A DNA stretch of 38,831 bases from Desulfobulbus propionicus (GCA_002747135.1 PDTE01000005.1:1-38831); one strand, 5' to 3'; numbered from the stretch's first letter, positions 1 through 10,849 are shown. Made by a program: numbers and translations. Notes: generated from the letters alone by a model not told the origin.

Positions 1-107
1 GTCTTGTCCTGCGTTGCATAGTAGTGCTGTGTGACCCAGGGCAAGGCTGCATAAGGGCTGAAAAAGACAAGCAGGATACGACAGAGCAGCGTTGACAGGG
101 CACGAGA
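1..107. repeat. F2 element, right-hand part (cut by window start)
   Basis: This is the right two thirds of an F2 element (full copies at 9555-9716 and 13738-13899). A long hairpin is visible: GCAGCCTTG-type sequence in complete copies pairs with CAAGGCTGCATAAGG at 42-56. The right terminal repeat reads CGTTGACAGGGCAC at about 91-104 and is followed by G instead of the usual TAG. It ends about 20 bases beyond the lon stop codon, so its hairpin may serve as the transcript end of the operon. That role is an inference. Confidence 0.7.
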
Positions 108-124
108 GACAACAGGGCCGCTCT

Positions 125-2542
125 CTATTGAGCCGGGGTATTATGGGAAGAAAACCCAAAATCCCTGTAGATTGACTCAAGCTGCACATCTTTGAATAGT
201 GTGTCTCCCTTCTTTTGAATCAGAGCCTTATGCAGTACTTCATCAACGTCTTCGACAAATTCAATCTCAAGGCTTGCCCGGATTTCCTTGGGTACATCCT
301 CAAGATTACGTTCATTTTCACTTGGAAGAAGCACTTTTTCAATCTGACCACGCTTTGCTGCCAGCAGTTTTTCAGTGAGTCCGCCGACCGGGAGGACCTT
401 ACCACGCAAGGTAATTTCCCCCGTCATTGCTATTCTTCTGTCAACCGGGCACTGCAGTAATGTTGAAACTATACTGGTAGCAATGGTTATACCGGCGGAG
501 GGGCCATCCTTTGGTATCGCCCCTTCTGGTACATGCACATGTATATCAACCTTTTGATAAAAATCAGAATCAATTCCAAGTCGCATGGAACGTGATCGGA
601 CATAAGAAAGAGCTGCCTGGGCCGATTCCTGCATGACATCACCCAATTTCCCTGTTATGGCCACTTTCCCGGAGCCAGGCATAATAATCGCTTCTATCTG
701 GAGCAATTCACCGCCGACTTCTGTCCAGGCCATGCCGGTTGTCAGGCCTATCTCATCAGACTTTTCCGCAAGCCCATATCTGTACTTGGGAACACCTAGA
801 TAATGACCGACTTCACTAGTGGACAGCAGGTACTCTGTTTTGTTCTCCTTATTCTTCAGTCTTTCCCTGGCGACTTTTCTGCAAACACTGGCAAGAGCAC
901 GTTCGAGGCCGCGTACTCCGGCTTCCTTGGTATATTTGCGAATAACCTCCAAAATACCTTCTTCAGTGAATGAAATCTCTTTCCTGGTAAAGCCAGCGGC
1001 CTTCAGCTGTTTTGGCAGCAAAAAGTCATTGGCAATACACTGCTTTTCCTCTTCCGTATACCCGTTGAGCTGGATAACTTCCAGCCTGTCCTGCAAGGGA
1101 ACAGGAATTCCGTGCAAATTATTAGCTGTTGTTATGAAAAAAACCTCGGAGAGATTATAGTCAACATTCAGGTAATGATCATTAAAGCAGTTGTTTTGTT
1201 CCGGATCCAGCACCTCCAGGAGCGCAGCTGAAGGATCTCCGCGGAAGTCGACGCTCATTTTGTCAACCTCATCAAGGCAAAAGACCGGGTTTACAACACC
1301 CGCCTTCTGCATTGACTGGATAATCTTTCCAGGCATAGCCCCGATATACGTTCGGCGATGTCCCCTGATTTCAGCCTCATCCCTCACTCCCCCCAGAGAC
1401 AACCTGACAAATTTACGTCCCATGGCTCTGGCTATGGATTTACATACTGAAGTCTTTCCTACACCAGGTGGCCCAACCAGACAAAGAATAGGGCCGCGTA
1501 ACTTTTTTACCTGTGCCTGTACAGCAAGGTACTCCAGTATACGTTCTTTTGGTTTCTGTAAGCCATGATGGTCCTCGTCAAGAACCTGCTCAGCCTTTTC
1601 AATGTCAATCCTGGCCCGCGACTTTTTTGTCCAGGGAAGATCTAATATGGTGTCGATATAGTTTCGTACCACCGTTGTTTCAGCAGACATTGGAGGCATT
1701 TGCCTCAACTTTTTAAATTCCTTGCCTATTTTTTCCCGAATCTGCTTTGGCAGTTTTTTCCTGGTTATGCTTTGCTCAAGCTCTGCAAGTTCGTCACCAC
1801 CATCGCTCTTACCCATTTCATCCTGGATAACCTTTATCTTTTCAGAGAGAAAATAATTCCGCTGAGTAGCGGTCATTTTCTTTTTTACTTTGGCCTGTAT
1901 GTCTTTTTCCAGGGCAGAAAGCTCCATTTCCCTGAAAAGAATATCAAGGACATGGGATATGCGATGTGGCAGGGATGGTTCCTGAAGTAATTCCTGCTTT
2001 TCTTCTGTCTTGATATGAATATGCGACGCAATCAAATCAACCAGATCAGAAGGATCATCCACCGCAGCGACAGAATTTTGAATCTCTCGTGGTATTCTGC
2101 TGGTTCCCTGAGCAAACTGGGCAAAAGTTTTCTTTACTTCACGGACATATGCTTGCAGCCCGCTTTCCAGGTCATTTTCATTCTGAACTATCTTGACCAA
2201 TGCCTGAAAATACTCCTTATCTCTTTCGCTCGTAATTTCGGTGGAAAGAATCCGAGCCCTGAACTTTCCTTCAACAAGGGCCTTTATGGTGCCATCAGGC
2301 AGACGAAGTAATTGCATTACCGAGGCTACAGTGCCTGTGGTATAGAGATGACGTTCCTCAGGCTCATCCACCTTTGCGCTTCGTTGCGTTACCAGGAAAA
2401 TCAAACTGTTATTTTCCATGGCATGTTCCAGAGCAAAAATGGATTTTTTTCTGCCAACAACCAGTGGAGCCACCATGCCTGGAAACAAAACTATATCCCG
2501 CAAGGGCATTAGAGGAATCATTTGTGGCTCTGCTGTAATCAT
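125..2542 (-). CDS. lon: ATP-dependent protease Lon
   Basis: Lon is a cytoplasmic homohexameric AAA+ serine protease that degrades misfolded and regulatory proteins. The 805-residue protein is the normal length. The N-terminal substrate-binding LON domain (roughly residues 8-200) is followed by a coiled region, then a AAA+ module with Walker [10 protein letters not shown] and Walker [10 protein letters not shown]. The C-terminal protease domain has the Ser-Lys dyad in KDGPSAGIT (Ser682) and [12 protein letters not shown] (Lys725). The ATG at 2542 lies 3 bases after the clpX stop, so it is the last gene of a tig-clpP-clpX-lon operon and is probably translationally coupled. The gene ends about 20 bases from an F2 repeat. 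Confidence 0.97.
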   Translation of the reverse strand: MITAEPQMIPLMPLRDIVLFPGMVAPLVVGRKKSIFALEHAMENNSLIFLVTQRSAKVDEPEERHLYTTGTVASVMQLLRLPDGTIKALVEGKFRARILSTEITSERDKEYFQALVKIVQNENDLESGLQAYVREVKKTFAQFAQGTSRIPREIQNSVAAVDDPSDLVDLIASHIHIKTEEKQELLQEPSLPHRISHVLDILFREMELSALEKDIQAKVKKKMTATQRNYFLSEKIKVIQDEMGKSDGGDELAELEQSITRKKLPKQIREKIGKEFKKLRQMPPMSAETTVVRNYIDTILDLPWTKKSRARIDIEKAEQVLDEDHHGLQKPKERILEYLAVQAQVKKLRGPILCLVGPPGVGKTSVCKSIARAMGRKFVRLSLGGVRDEAEIRGHRRTYIGAMPGKIIQSMQKAGVVNPVFCLDEVDKMSVDFRGDPSAALLEVLDPEQNNCFNDHYLNVDYNLSEVFFITTANNLHGIPVPLQDRLEVIQLNGYTEEEKQCIANDFLLPKQLKAAGFTRKEISFTEEGILEVIRKYTKEAGVRGLERALASVCRKVARERLKNKENKTEYLLSTSEVGHYLGVPKYRYGLAEKSDEIGLTTGMAWTEVGGELLQIEAIIMPGSGKVAITGKLGDVMQESAQAALSYVRSRSMRLGIDSDFYQKVDIHVHVPEGAIPKDGPSAGITIATSIVSTLLQCPVDRRIAMTGEITLRGKVLPVGGLTEKLLAAKRGQIEKVLLPSENERNLEDVPKEIRASLEIEFVEDVDEVLHKALIQKKGDTLFKDVQLESIYRDFGFSSHNTPAQ

Positions 2543-2545
2543 GGT

Positions 2546-3814
2546 TTATGCACTCTTTTTGTTTTCAGTATTATCATACAGGATTACAGGATACTCACCG
2601 TCACTGATAACCTGTTCATTAATTATACATTCCAGGACATTGCTATCTGATGGAAGCTCATACATAACCTCAAGCATAGCTGATTCCATTACTGAACGAA
2701 GCCCTCTGGCCCCTGACTTACGTTCCAGCGATTTTCTGGCAACGGCCTCCAGTGCCCCTTCAGTAAATCGAAGTTTTATGCCCTCATATTCAAACAGCTT
2801 CATGTACTGCTTGGTTAAGGCGTTACGAGGTTCCTGCAGAATACGAATAAGATCCTCCTCAAGCAGCTCTTCCATGGTAGCAATTACCGGAAGACGTCCT
2901 ACCAGTTCGGGAATAAGCCCAAACTTAAGCAGATCTTGAGGCTGGATGCTTGCCAACACCTCTCCTATACTCTTTTTAGTGTCGCTTACCACCTTGGCAC
3001 CAAAGCCGATAGCCTTGGTTCCGGTACGACGATGTATCACTTTGTCGAGTCCTACAAACGCACCGCCTGCAATAAAAAGGATATTTGTGGTGTCAACTTT
3101 CACCAGCTCCTGCTGGGGGTGTTTTCTCCCCCCCTTAGGCGGTACAGAGGCTATCGTCCCTTCGACTATCTTCAGCAGTGCCTGCTGTACTCCTTCACCC
3201 GAAACATCTCGAGTAAGCGACGCTGAGTCTGACTTTCTTGCAATTTTATCAATTTCATCAATATAAATAATCCCTCTCTGGGCCAGCTCAATATCATAAT
3301 CAGCTGCCTGGAGAAGGCTTACCAGGATGTTTTCAACATCATCTCCAACATACCCTGCTTCGGTTAATGTCGTTGCATCTGCGATGGTAAAGGGCACCTT
3401 GAGCACTCTGGCCAGTGTTTGCGCCAGCAGTGTTTTTCCGCTGCCGGTGGGTCCAAGGAGAATGATATTTGATTTCTGCAGTTCAACGTCATCTGGTCCG
3501 GTTACCTTTTCGTCTATTCTTTTGTAATGATTGTGAACGGCAACTGAAAGTACCCTCTTTGCAAAATCCTGCCCAATGACATATTCGTCAAGATGCGCCT
3601 TGATTTCCTTGGGTTTAAGAACGATTTTCTGCTCATTTTTATCGTTTTTGTCTTCTGTTGCTGAATCCTGGATTATTTCATTACACAGGTTGATGCATTC
3701 ATCACATATATAGACATTGGGCCCGGCTATAAGCTTGCCCACCTCGCCCTGTTCCCTGCCGCAGAAGGAACAGATGCATTTGTCTTCATGTTCATCGTGG
3801 AACTCTTTACTCAC
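2546..3814 (-). CDS. clpX: ClpX, ATP-binding subunit of the ClpXP protease
   Basis: ClpX is a AAA+ unfoldase that recognises tagged substrates and feeds them into ClpP. The 422-residue protein has an N-terminal zinc-binding domain with Cys15, Cys18, Cys37 and Cys40 (CSFC...CDEC). Walker A GPTGSGKT is at about 121-128, Walker B is IIYIDEIDK, and the IGF-type loop (AIGFGAK) docks on ClpP. The start is GTG at 3814, preceded by AAGGAG at a good distance. Only 2 bases separate it from the clpP stop codon. The adjacency to clpP and lon is a common bacterial arrangement. Confidence 0.97.
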   Translation of the reverse strand: MSKEFHDEHEDKCICSFCGREQGEVGKLIAGPNVYICDECINLCNEIIQDSATEDKNDKNEQKIVLKPKEIKAHLDEYVIGQDFAKRVLSVAVHNHYKRIDEKVTGPDDVELQKSNIILLGPTGSGKTLLAQTLARVLKVPFTIADATTLTEAGYVGDDVENILVSLLQAADYDIELAQRGIIYIDEIDKIARKSDSASLTRDVSGEGVQQALLKIVEGTIASVPPKGGRKHPQQELVKVDTTNILFIAGGAFVGLDKVIHRRTGTKAIGFGAKVVSDTKKSIGEVLASIQPQDLLKFGLIPELVGRLPVIATMEELLEEDLIRILQEPRNALTKQYMKLFEYEGIKLRFTEGALEAVARKSLERKSGARGLRSVMESAMLEVMYELPSDSNVLECIINEQVISDGEYPVILYDNTENKKSA

Positions 3815-3816
3815 CG

Positions 3817-4419
3817 TTATTTCTCCTTACTGAGTTCCTCTCTACTTTCCAGTACCTTATCTACGATACCGTACTCACAAGCTTCTTCAGCATTCATAAA
3901 ATTGTCTCGCTCGGTGTCTTGTTCGACCACTTCTATGCTTTTGCCAGTATGCCTTGAAAGAATTACGTTTAAATCCCTGCGCATTCGAAGAATCTCCCTG
4001 GCATGAATATCGATGTCTGTGGCCTGTCCCTGATAGCCGCCCATGGGCTGGTGAATCATAATACGTGAATTAGGCAGGGCAAACCGTTTCTCTCTGCAGC
4101 CAGCAGCCAATAATAATGCTCCCATAGAGGCAGCCTGCCCCATACAGAGTGTAGCCACATCACATTTGATATATTGCATGGTATCGTAAATTGCCATACC
4201 TGCTGTGACTGATCCTCCAGGGGAATTTATATAAAAAGTGATGTCTTTATCCGGAGCATCGGCTTCGAGAAAAAGAAGCTGCGCAATGACCAGATTGGCC
4301 ACATCGTCAGTAACCTGTGTTCCCAGAAAAATGATGCGCTCTTTCAAAAGGCGGGAGTAAATATCAAAAGCTCTTTCTCCCCTGGGGCTTTGCTCAACCA
4401 CCATTGGTACCAGATTCAT
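3817..4419 (-). CDS. clpP: ClpP, proteolytic subunit of Clp protease
   Basis: ClpP is a serine peptidase that forms the tetradecameric chamber used by ClpX. Starting at the ATG at 4419 gives 200 residues, the usual ClpP size, beginning [10 protein letters not shown], and places AAGGAG 6 bases upstream. The longer reading frame from 4440 adds seven residues that are not typical of the family. The catalytic triad can be read as Ser98 (GQAASMGA), His123 (MIHQP) and Asp172 (ERDNF). It lies between tig and clpX in the same operon. Confidence 0.96.
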   Translation of the reverse strand: MNLVPMVVEQSPRGERAFDIYSRLLKERIIFLGTQVTDDVANLVIAQLLFLEADAPDKDITFYINSPGGSVTAGMAIYDTMQYIKCDVATLCMGQAASMGALLLAAGCREKRFALPNSRIMIHQPMGGYQGQATDIDIHAREILRMRRDLNVILSRHTGKSIEVVEQDTERDNFMNAEEACEYGIVDKVLESREELSKEK

Positions 4420-4469
4420 ATACTGCTCCTTACATATCAACGCACTCTCAGCAACGGGCGGCTCATATA

Positions 4470-5801
4470 TTACTCGGCTTGATCTTCAGTTGTCGTTCCC
4501 TTTTCTCCGGTTTCTGCCACCTCTATAAACGTGGCCTCGCCTCGCAGAAAATCAAGAATTTTTTCGTTGAGCAGCTCGTTCATAAAAGGCAAGACCTCTT
4601 CACGCCGTTTAAAGTAACCTTTTACTTCATCAACAGTCATGTTGTATTGATCAGCTATGCGCTGATATCCCCGCTGGAGATCTTCATCCTGTACCTTTAT
4701 ATCTTCTTTCTCTGCAATATTTTTAAGGATGAAATCACCTTTTACCCTTTTTTCAGCAACTTCACGATTTTTTTCAGCAAGTTCCTTAAGGTCGATTCCG
4801 GCGGATTCCAGGGTCAGCCCGCTTCGCTTTAAATTCTCCTCGGTCAATTTAAGCATTTCCTGAATCTCGTACTTTACTAAACGTTCCGGCACTTCAAAGC
4901 TGTTTAGCTCAATAAGCTTAGCCATCATTTTATCATCAAGATCTCCTTTCATGACGGCCTCTTTCTCTTTCTCAAGCTTACTTCTGATATCGCTTTTTAA
5001 GTCGTCAAGAGTAGTAAAGTCAGGGCTTATATCCTTGGCAAATTCGTCATCAAGTTCAGGCTTCAGGCGGACTTTTACCTCCTTGACGTCAACTTTAAAC
5101 TCCACCTTTTTCCCTGCAAGAACAGGATTTGGATACCCTGCAGGAAAATCAATTTCATACAGGGTCTTGTCTCCTTTCTTCAGGCCAATCAATTTCTGCT
5201 CAAACTCCTCGCCAAGAGCATTCTGTCCTATATCTACAGTGTAATCTTCGTTGTGTATCTCCGGCATGGCTTTTTCTTCGTGAAACCCCTGGAAATCAAC
5301 AACCGCAAGATCGTCAACAGCAATTTCATGCCCCTCTTCCGCCGTCTGAACAGCGGCCTGCTCTCGTTGCATGGCTTTCAATCTATTGTCAACTTCTTCA
5401 ACAGAGACGACTGTAACCGGCTTTTCTATCTCCAACCCCTTATAGCCGGAGATATCGAGCACCGGCTTTACGTCAACCAGGGCAATATAGGTAAATGTAC
5501 CATCTTCAGGAAATGAATGTTCGGTGATCTCAGGGTGGACAACAGGCTCTATATTTTCCTTTTCCACAGCATCAAAATACGTCTCCTGAACAAGCTCTTC
5601 CCCCACCTGCGCCTGCACCTGATCCTTGAAGTTTTTTTCAAGAACTGATCTAGGCACCTTTCCTCGACGAAAGCCCTTGATCACAACGTCCTTATTCATT
5701 TTTTTGTATGCTTTCTCAAGACGTTTCCCAACTTCTTCCCTGGGCAATGTAATAGTGAGTTTTTTGGTTAATTCAGAAACATTTTCAACGACAATTTCCA
5801 T
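4470..5801 (-). CDS. tig: Trigger factor, ribosome-associated chaperone
   Basis: Trigger factor binds ribosomal protein uL23 at the tunnel exit and protects nascent chains. The 443-residue protein has the N-terminal ribosome-binding domain with the signature GFRRGKVPR near residues 43-51. A FKBP-type peptidyl-prolyl isomerase domain follows in the middle (about 155-245, [10 protein letters not shown]...GYPNP), then a long helical C-terminal domain and an acidic tail. The ATG at 5801 has an AAGGAAAGG ribosome-binding site. It is the first protein gene of the tig-clpP-clpX-lon operon, with tRNA-Leu 78 bases upstream. Confidence 0.96.
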   Translation of the reverse strand: MEIVVENVSELTKKLTITLPREEVGKRLEKAYKKMNKDVVIKGFRRGKVPRSVLEKNFKDQVQAQVGEELVQETYFDAVEKENIEPVVHPEITEHSFPEDGTFTYIALVDVKPVLDISGYKGLEIEKPVTVVSVEEVDNRLKAMQREQAAVQTAEEGHEIAVDDLAVVDFQGFHEEKAMPEIHNEDYTVDIGQNALGEEFEQKLIGLKKGDKTLYEIDFPAGYPNPVLAGKKVEFKVDVKEVKVRLKPELDDEFAKDISPDFTTLDDLKSDIRSKLEKEKEAVMKGDLDDKMMAKLIELNSFEVPERLVKYEIQEMLKLTEENLKRSGLTLESAGIDLKELAEKNREVAEKRVKGDFILKNIAEKEDIKVQDEDLQRGYQRIADQYNMTVDEVKGYFKRREEVLPFMNELLNEKILDFLRGEATFIEVAETGEKGTTTEDQAE

Positions 5802-5879
5802 GGACTGCCTTTCCTTTGTTAATCTTGCTTAGATTGTCCCAGTTTCAGAGAAAATGAGATGGTTACCAGTGCAGAAAAA

Positions 5880-5965
5880 TGGTGCGAAAGGGGGGAGTCG
5901 AACCCCCACAAGCTAAGCTCGCCAGATCCTAAGTCTGGTGCGTCTGCCAATTCCGCCACTTTCGC
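5880..5965 (-). tRNA. tRNA-Leu (anticodon UAG)
   Basis: On the minus strand a complete class II tRNA can be folded. The acceptor stem is GCGAAAG/CTTTCGC, and the anticodon stem CCAGA/TCTGG encloses loop CTTAGGA, giving anticodon UAG. A short variable arm follows, then a T arm with GGTTCGACTCC, discriminator A and an encoded CCA tail (5880-5882). Length is 86 bases. It reads CUA leucine codons and lies directly upstream of tig, probably on the same primary transcript. Confidence 0.95.
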
Positions 5966-5977
5966 GTTAAACTTATA

Positions 5978-6006
5978 ATACTAATCAATAGACATAGCAA
6001 CGTCAA
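5978..6006 (-). promoter_or_regulatory. Candidate sigma-70 promoter for tRNA-Leu and tig operon
   Basis: On the minus strand TTGACG (6006-6001) is followed by a 17-base spacer and TAGTAT (5983-5978), 12 bases before the tRNA 5' end. The hexamers and spacing fit a vegetative promoter. This is a consensus reading only. Confidence 0.55.
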
Positions 6007-6012
6007 GAAGAC

Positions 6013-6062
6013 CTTGCCTGAAAAACATTTTCTTTCAGCAGGTTAGCCCGGATTTCCCCTTA
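6013..6062. repeat. Degenerate F3 element end
   Basis: The segment has an AACATTTTC-type arm and a CCCGGATTTCCCCTTA arm that resemble the terminal repeats of F3 elements (best copy 29273-29383). It is eroded and lies between the RND permease gene and the tRNA promoter. Confidence 0.35.
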
Positions 6063-6124
6063 ATTCAGGCGACGCCGGAGTGTAAAACAGAGAGCAAAAC
6101 GATAAACAGTACCTCTCTTTTCAT

Positions 6125-9100
6125 TTATTGACCGGAAAGCCTGTCATACAAACGCCAGTAACGATCCTTGGCCCCTGCCTTCAATCGACCCAAAAATGCG
6201 CCCGTCTGGCACTGAACATAATAAAGGGTCGGGACAACAATCAGGGTAAGAAAGGTCGCAACGATCAGGCCAAAGATGACAACCACAGCCATGGATCGCC
6301 ACCATTGACTGGATTCGCTGACCCAGGAAATGGCCATTACATGGAAGTCATAGGAAATACCGGTCACCATGGGAATCAACCCTAAAATGGTGGTAACAGC
6401 AGTAAGGAGTACGGGGCGCAGCCTGGTGGCACCAGCAGAGATAACTGCTTGTTTCAGGGCATAGCCGCGCTCCCTTAATTTATTAGTGTAATCAATGAGG
6501 ACAATGGCGTTGTTCACCACAACTCCTGCCAGGGAAATTATACCAACTCCTGTCATGATAATGCCAAAAGGCTGCCTGAAAAGCATCAGCCCGAGAAAAG
6601 CGCCGCCAAAAGACAAAATCACCGAACTCATGATAAGAAATGGTTGGCCAACAGAGTTAAACATGCCAACCAGGATCAGAAAAATAAACAAAATAGCGAC
6701 GACAAAAGCCTTGCTGAGAAAGGATTCTGATTCCTGTTGAAACTCAAATTCACCGGTGAACCTCGCTGAGTAGCCTGGTGGCAGCGGAAGATCTTCCAGC
6801 ATCTTCTCTGCCTCCACACGTGCAACCGGCCCGGTTGTCCTGGTTTCATCCACATTTGCCTTTATGGTCACAACCCGCTCATTATTTATGCGGGTAATGT
6901 CACCAATGGAACCGGCAAATGAATATTTCGCCAGAGAAGTCAAGGGGACATCTACACCAGCAGGCGTAGGAATAATCATCTCATTTAAGACATCAACCAC
7001 TTTTCGGTTATTTTCCCCGAGCTGCACAGTGATATCATAATCCTCACTTCCTTCACGATAGGAGGATACCTCAAGTCCGTTGTATGCTGCTTTCAGGGCA
7101 AAGCCAATGTTGTCCGTAGTGAGCCCGAATAATGCGGCCTTCTGACGATCAACCTTAACAATTACAGAAGGTGTTCCCTCGTTAAAGTCATCCCGTACAT
7201 CCTTTACAAAAGGGACGTTTTCCAGGGCAAGTTTTATTTTCTTTGCTATGGAACCCAGTACCTGAAAATTATCCCCGGCAATTTCGATATTTATCGGTGA
7301 GCCGGTAGGCGGGCCCTCCTTTTCCGCAGCTATGGTTATTTTGCCGCCGGCAATAGTTTCAACTCGTTTTCGAATGTCATCAATGGTGGCATGGGTGTTT
7401 CTGAATCTGTCCTGAATGTCTATAAAGCGAACACCAATATGGTTTGGCAGATTTGGGCTGAAAGATGAGCCGGGAGATGCGGAGGCAACACCTTTCATAT
7501 ACACATTTTTAATATTTTTCAAATCACTTGGACCCTGATATGAATTTCCTGATTTATCAACATATTCTTTTAACTCCATGGCCTTGAGATAGTCTTCATG
7601 CGTAAGGCTGTTTGAGGTAAGCTGCTGAGAGTCTGCCCCAGCCAGGGCCATTTCCACCCGTTTCATGAGGTCATCAATATAATCAATGTCAGCTCCCTCC
7701 GGGACTTCTACATTGATATACATTGCTTTTGGGTCGATATCAGGAATAAACTCAACAGGCTTTTCAAGGCCAATAACCAACAGCCATCCCTGTACCATCA
7801 AAATCAGGATACACACGGCAAAACCAGTGACAACAACAGGTCGCTGCAGGGCTTCATTGAGAAACCAGCCATAGGTTTTCAGTGTAAGGGTATTCATGGC
7901 GACCGGTTGCTCAGGCAAGACATTGTTGTCCAGTTGAACCTTGGTTGAGCCGCTCTCACTATTCTTTTGTTTTATGAGTAACGAGGCGAGCGCCGGGTTG
8001 ATAACCAGGGCGACAAACAGACTGGAGGACAAGGTCACTATGACTGTCAGCGGGAGGTAGCGCATAAATTCACCCATCACTCCGGGCCAGAATAACATGG
8101 GGGAAAAGGCAGCAAGAGTCGTTAAAGTAGAACCAATAACCGCATAAGCAACCTCACTGGTTGCCTTCTTGGCTGCCTCAATCCTGCCGGCGCCCTGCTC
8201 ATGGAAACGATCAATGTTTTCAATGATGACGATAGCATTGTCCACCAGCATCCCCAGGGCAAGGGTTAAGCTGAACAGCACGACCATATTGAGCGTTACG
8301 CCCATTAAATAAAGAATAATAAACGACAGAAGCATGGAAAAAGGAATCGCTGAGCTGACCAGAACAGCATTACGGATTCCCATGGTCAGAAAGATGACGA
8401 TCAGCACCAGAACCAGGCCGGAAAGAATATTGTTTTCCAGGTCAGCCACCCTCTGCCTGATATCCTTTGCGGCATCCATTACCTTGGTGATTTGGGTGTC
8501 CGGCGGCCAGGTCTGGCGGTGTTTTCCTATCAGCGCATCCACCTGATCGGTGATCTTGATGATATTTTCACCGGAACGCTTTTTTATGGAGATATTAACA
8601 GCGCTTCTTCCGTCAAGGCGAGCCCGGCTTGTTTCTTCCTTGAATCCATCGACAACCTGGGCAACATCCTTTAAATAGACAGGCTCTCCCTGATGGGTGC
8701 CAACCACCAGCCAGTATATCTCCTCCGGAGAGGTGAACTCACCGGGAACACGCAAAAGAAATCTCCCGGAACCAAGCCGGAGGACGCCTCCGGAAGTGTT
8801 GGTGTTCTCCCGGGCAACTATTTGCTGTAACGAGCCAAAAGTCAGGCCATAGTAAGCAAGTTTTTCTGGAAATACTTCAATCCTGATTTCTCTTTCAAGC
8901 CCACCGGTTACGTCGGCTTCAAGTACCCCTGGAATTGCTTCAAATTCGTCTGCAAGATCGTCTGCAATGCGTTTCAGGCAAGGTAAGCCACATGTCCCCG
9001 ACAGGGAAAATACAACTATAGGTAGTTCTGACAGATTGACCTCAAAAACGGAGGGGTCATCATCCAGGTCTGTCGGCAGGGACCCCAGGGCTTCGTCAAC

Positions 9101-9433
9101 CTTGTCCTTGACATCCTGGACAGCTTGATCGATATCTGTGCCGGTGACAAATTCAATATTGATATTGGAAGAGCCTTCACTGCTGATCGACTGAATTTTT
9201 TTGAGTCCGTCAAGCCCTTGTAATTTTTTTTCAAGTTCAATGGTAATGGACGTTTCTATATCTGATGAGGAGACTCCGCGATACGTGGTAGATACAAATA
9301 CATGGGGAATAGTAATGTCAGGATCACTTTCCCTGGGCAGCTCCACATAACAGTGCATCCCAAAAATTATGATAATAACCGCCAGAACAACAACGGTGAC
9401 GCTTTTGTTAACTGCGGTATCAGAAATAATCAT
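6125..9433 (-). CDS. RND-family efflux transporter, inner-membrane permease
   Basis: This is a proton-driven resistance-nodulation-division pump subunit of 1102 residues. It works as a trimer with a periplasmic adaptor (the next gene upstream) and a TolC-like outer-membrane channel that is not in the window. A first membrane helix lies near residues 10-28, followed by the large periplasmic porter loop. Helices 2-6 include the segment LALGMLVDNAIVIIENI, in which the acidic residue of helix 4 relays protons. The second half repeats the pattern and ends with GVGIISLAGVVVNNAIVLID. The sequence resembles the AcrB/HAE-like broad group, so the substrate cannot be told. The ATG at 9433 lacks a clear ribosome-binding site because repeats separate it from the adaptor gene by 282 bases. 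Confidence 0.93.
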   Translation of the reverse strand: MIISDTAVNKSVTVVVLAVIIIIFGMHCYVELPRESDPDITIPHVFVSTTYRGVSSSDIETSITIELEKKLQGLDGLKKIQSISSEGSSNINIEFVTGTDIDQAVQDVKDKVDEALGSLPTDLDDDPSVFEVNLSELPIVVFSLSGTCGLPCLKRIADDLADEFEAIPGVLEADVTGGLEREIRIEVFPEKLAYYGLTFGSLQQIVARENTNTSGGVLRLGSGRFLLRVPGEFTSPEEIYWLVVGTHQGEPVYLKDVAQVVDGFKEETSRARLDGRSAVNISIKKRSGENIIKITDQVDALIGKHRQTWPPDTQITKVMDAAKDIRQRVADLENNILSGLVLVLIVIFLTMGIRNAVLVSSAIPFSMLLSFIILYLMGVTLNMVVLFSLTLALGMLVDNAIVIIENIDRFHEQGAGRIEAAKKATSEVAYAVIGSTLTTLAAFSPMLFWPGVMGEFMRYLPLTVIVTLSSSLFVALVINPALASLLIKQKNSESGSTKVQLDNNVLPEQPVAMNTLTLKTYGWFLNEALQRPVVVTGFAVCILILMVQGWLLVIGLEKPVEFIPDIDPKAMYINVEVPEGADIDYIDDLMKRVEMALAGADSQQLTSNSLTHEDYLKAMELKEYVDKSGNSYQGPSDLKNIKNVYMKGVASASPGSSFSPNLPNHIGVRFIDIQDRFRNTHATIDDIRKRVETIAGGKITIAAEKEGPPTGSPINIEIAGDNFQVLGSIAKKIKLALENVPFVKDVRDDFNEGTPSVIVKVDRQKAALFGLTTDNIGFALKAAYNGLEVSSYREGSEDYDITVQLGENNRKVVDVLNEMIIPTPAGVDVPLTSLAKYSFAGSIGDITRINNERVVTIKANVDETRTTGPVARVEAEKMLEDLPLPPGYSARFTGEFEFQQESESFLSKAFVVAILFIFLILVGMFNSVGQPFLIMSSVILSFGGAFLGLMLFRQPFGIIMTGVGIISLAGVVVNNAIVLIDYTNKLRERGYALKQAVISAGATRLRPVLLTAVTTILGLIPMVTGISYDFHVMAISWVSESSQWWRSMAVVVIFGLIVATFLTLIVVPTLYYVQCQTGAFLGRLKAGAKDRYWRLYDRLSGQ

Positions 9434-9470
9434 CGCAAATATTCAGCAAAATCAGTAGGAACTGCATCCA

Positions 9471-9523
9471 ATCGCGCTTGCCCGAGCCAGGGCAGCCTGA
9501 AAGCAGCTACAGAGGTAAAGCAA
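9471..9523 (+). repeat. F1 element fragment
   Basis: About 50 bases match the middle of F1: a TCGCGCTTGCCC segment, then GGCAGCCTGAAAGCAGCTAC and a GTAAAGCAA segment. It is cut on the right by an F2 fragment. It lies just upstream of the permease start. Confidence 0.65.
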
Positions 9524-9552
9524 GATACGACAGAGCAGCGTTGACAGGGCAC
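9524..9552 (+). repeat. F2 element right-end fragment
   Basis: This is a right terminus of F2 (GATACGACAGAGCAGCG, then TTGACAGGGCAC), fused directly through a shared TA to the complete F2 copy that follows. It suggests one F2 inserted at the TA flanking another. Confidence 0.65.
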
Positions 9553-9718
9553 TAGTGTCATGTCAACGATGAAATGTCAGTATATTGCGCCGGATTTTTC
9601 TTGTCCTTATGCCGCCTTGTCCTGCGCTGCATAGTAGTGCTATGTGACGCAGGGCAAGGCGGCATAAGGGCTGAAAAAGACAAGCAGGATGCGACAGAGC
9701 AGCGTTGACAGGGCACTA
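9553..9718 (+). mobile_element. F2 element, complete copy (MITE-like, TA flanks)
   Basis: This 162-bp element (9555-9716) is bounded by TA on both sides. Its left end GTGTCATGTCAACG and right end CGTTGACAGGGCAC are inverted repeats. The centre is a long hairpin: CTTATGCCGCCTTGTCCTG pairs with CAGGGCAAGGCGGCATAAG. It has no open frame of its own. Inverted ends, TA flanks and a hairpin body fit a non-autonomous IS630/Tc1-type element. That family assignment is an inference. Confidence 0.78.
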
Positions 9719-10849
9719 GTTACGGTCCGTAACAACTTTAACAGCATGGATGGATTGACCATCCTCAACATCACGCTGCCCTTCAACAACCACCTTGTCT
9801 CCAGGATGCAGCCCTTCAACAACCTGTATTTTCCATTTGTCTATAATTCCAACCTTAATGTGCTGACGTCGTGCTCTCTCTCCGTCAGCCACATACACAT
9901 ATTGTTCCCCATCTCGGCTGACAATACTGTACAGCGGTATCATCAAGGCCTTGTCAAAATGCTTCTTGATGATATGAGCCCTGACAAACATACCAGGCAG
10001 GATCTGGTGATCAGGGTTAGCGACAGCCAATTCAAAACGATACAGGAAGGCAGTTGAGTCGGGCGACGGGGAAAGAAAATGGGCCCTGGCTGTGAAATTT
10101 TTGTTCTGCAGTGCTGACAGAGTGAAATCAACCCTGTCAACATTGCGTACAGCATCAACATCGGATTCAGGAATACCGACAACAGCCTTGACCCGATCTA
10201 ATTCAAGCAGCCGTGCCAGCGGATCGCCAACACTGACAAATGCGCCAACCTTGGCGTCAAGATGCTTGATGACGCCGGTTATGGGGGAGGTGATCCGGCA
10301 ACGAGACAGACGAAGTTCAGCTTCCTTGAGCCTGGCCCTTGTATTAAGCAAATTTGCTTTGCTTGTTTCAAGACTGGCCGAAGAAATCACCTTTTTCTTA
10401 AGCATGGCCTGGTTACGCGTATGCTCAGACCGGGCGAGGGTGTAGGCCGCTTTTGCTGCATCAAGGGCGATGATATAATCCTCTTCTTCAATTTGCGCCA
10501 GAAGCTCTCCCTCATTTACCCTGTCTCCTTCCTGAACCATTACCTGCTCAATGGTACCATTGACTTTTGCTGATAATGTCAGGTTTGTCCAGGCTTCAAT
10601 GGTTCCGGGTAAATTGATGACATCATCGACTTCCTGCTCCTCAAGCCTTAGCAGAACAACGTTCACAGGCTTTTTGTATTCTTCATGTGCTTCTTTTTTG
10701 CCTGCTTCAATCTCTTCTTTTTTTGCAGAGATTGCCCCAAAAAGCAGCCATACAATCAAGAAAAGAGCCAGCAGAGCCACCAGAGGCAGCTTCTTCCAGA
10801 TAAAATAAAGAAATCCTTTTCTGCTATTCTGCCTTTTTGCCTGTTCCAT
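9716..10849 (-). CDS. RND efflux periplasmic adaptor (HlyD/membrane fusion protein)
   Basis: This periplasmic adaptor bridges the RND permease and an outer-membrane channel. The 377-residue protein has an N-terminal membrane anchor (about residues 14-36). A split lipoyl/barrel-sandwich domain follows (AKVNGTIEQVMVQEGDRV near 90-110, and ITSPITGVIKHLDAKVGAFV), with an alpha-helical hairpin between the halves, then beta-barrel and membrane-proximal domains. It precedes the permease gene in the same direction. The final residues VVTDRN run straight into the F2 element, whose last base supplies the G of the TAG stop. The original C-terminus may therefore have been slightly different. Confidence 0.92.
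   Translation of the reverse strand: MEQAKRQNSRKGFLYFIWKKLPLVALLALFLIVWLLFGAISAKKEEIEAGKKEAHEEYKKPVNVVLLRLEEQEVDDVINLPGTIEAWTNLTLSAKVNGTIEQVMVQEGDRVNEGELLAQIEEEDYIIALDAAKAAYTLARSEHTRNQAMLKKKVISSASLETSKANLLNTRARLKEAELRLSRCRITSPITGVIKHLDAKVGAFVSVGDPLARLLELDRVKAVVGIPESDVDAVRNVDRVDFTLSALQNKNFTARAHFLSPSPDSTAFLYRFELAVANPDHQILPGMFVRAHIIKKHFDKALMIPLYSIVSRDGEQYVYVADGERARRQHIKVGIIDKWKIQVVEGLHPGDKVVVEGQRDVEDGQSIHAVKVVTDRN

Noticed and set aside
4420..4440. Longer clpP starting at 4440
   Set aside because: The AAGGAG site is correctly spaced for the ATG at 4419 and would lie inside the coding sequence of the longer version.
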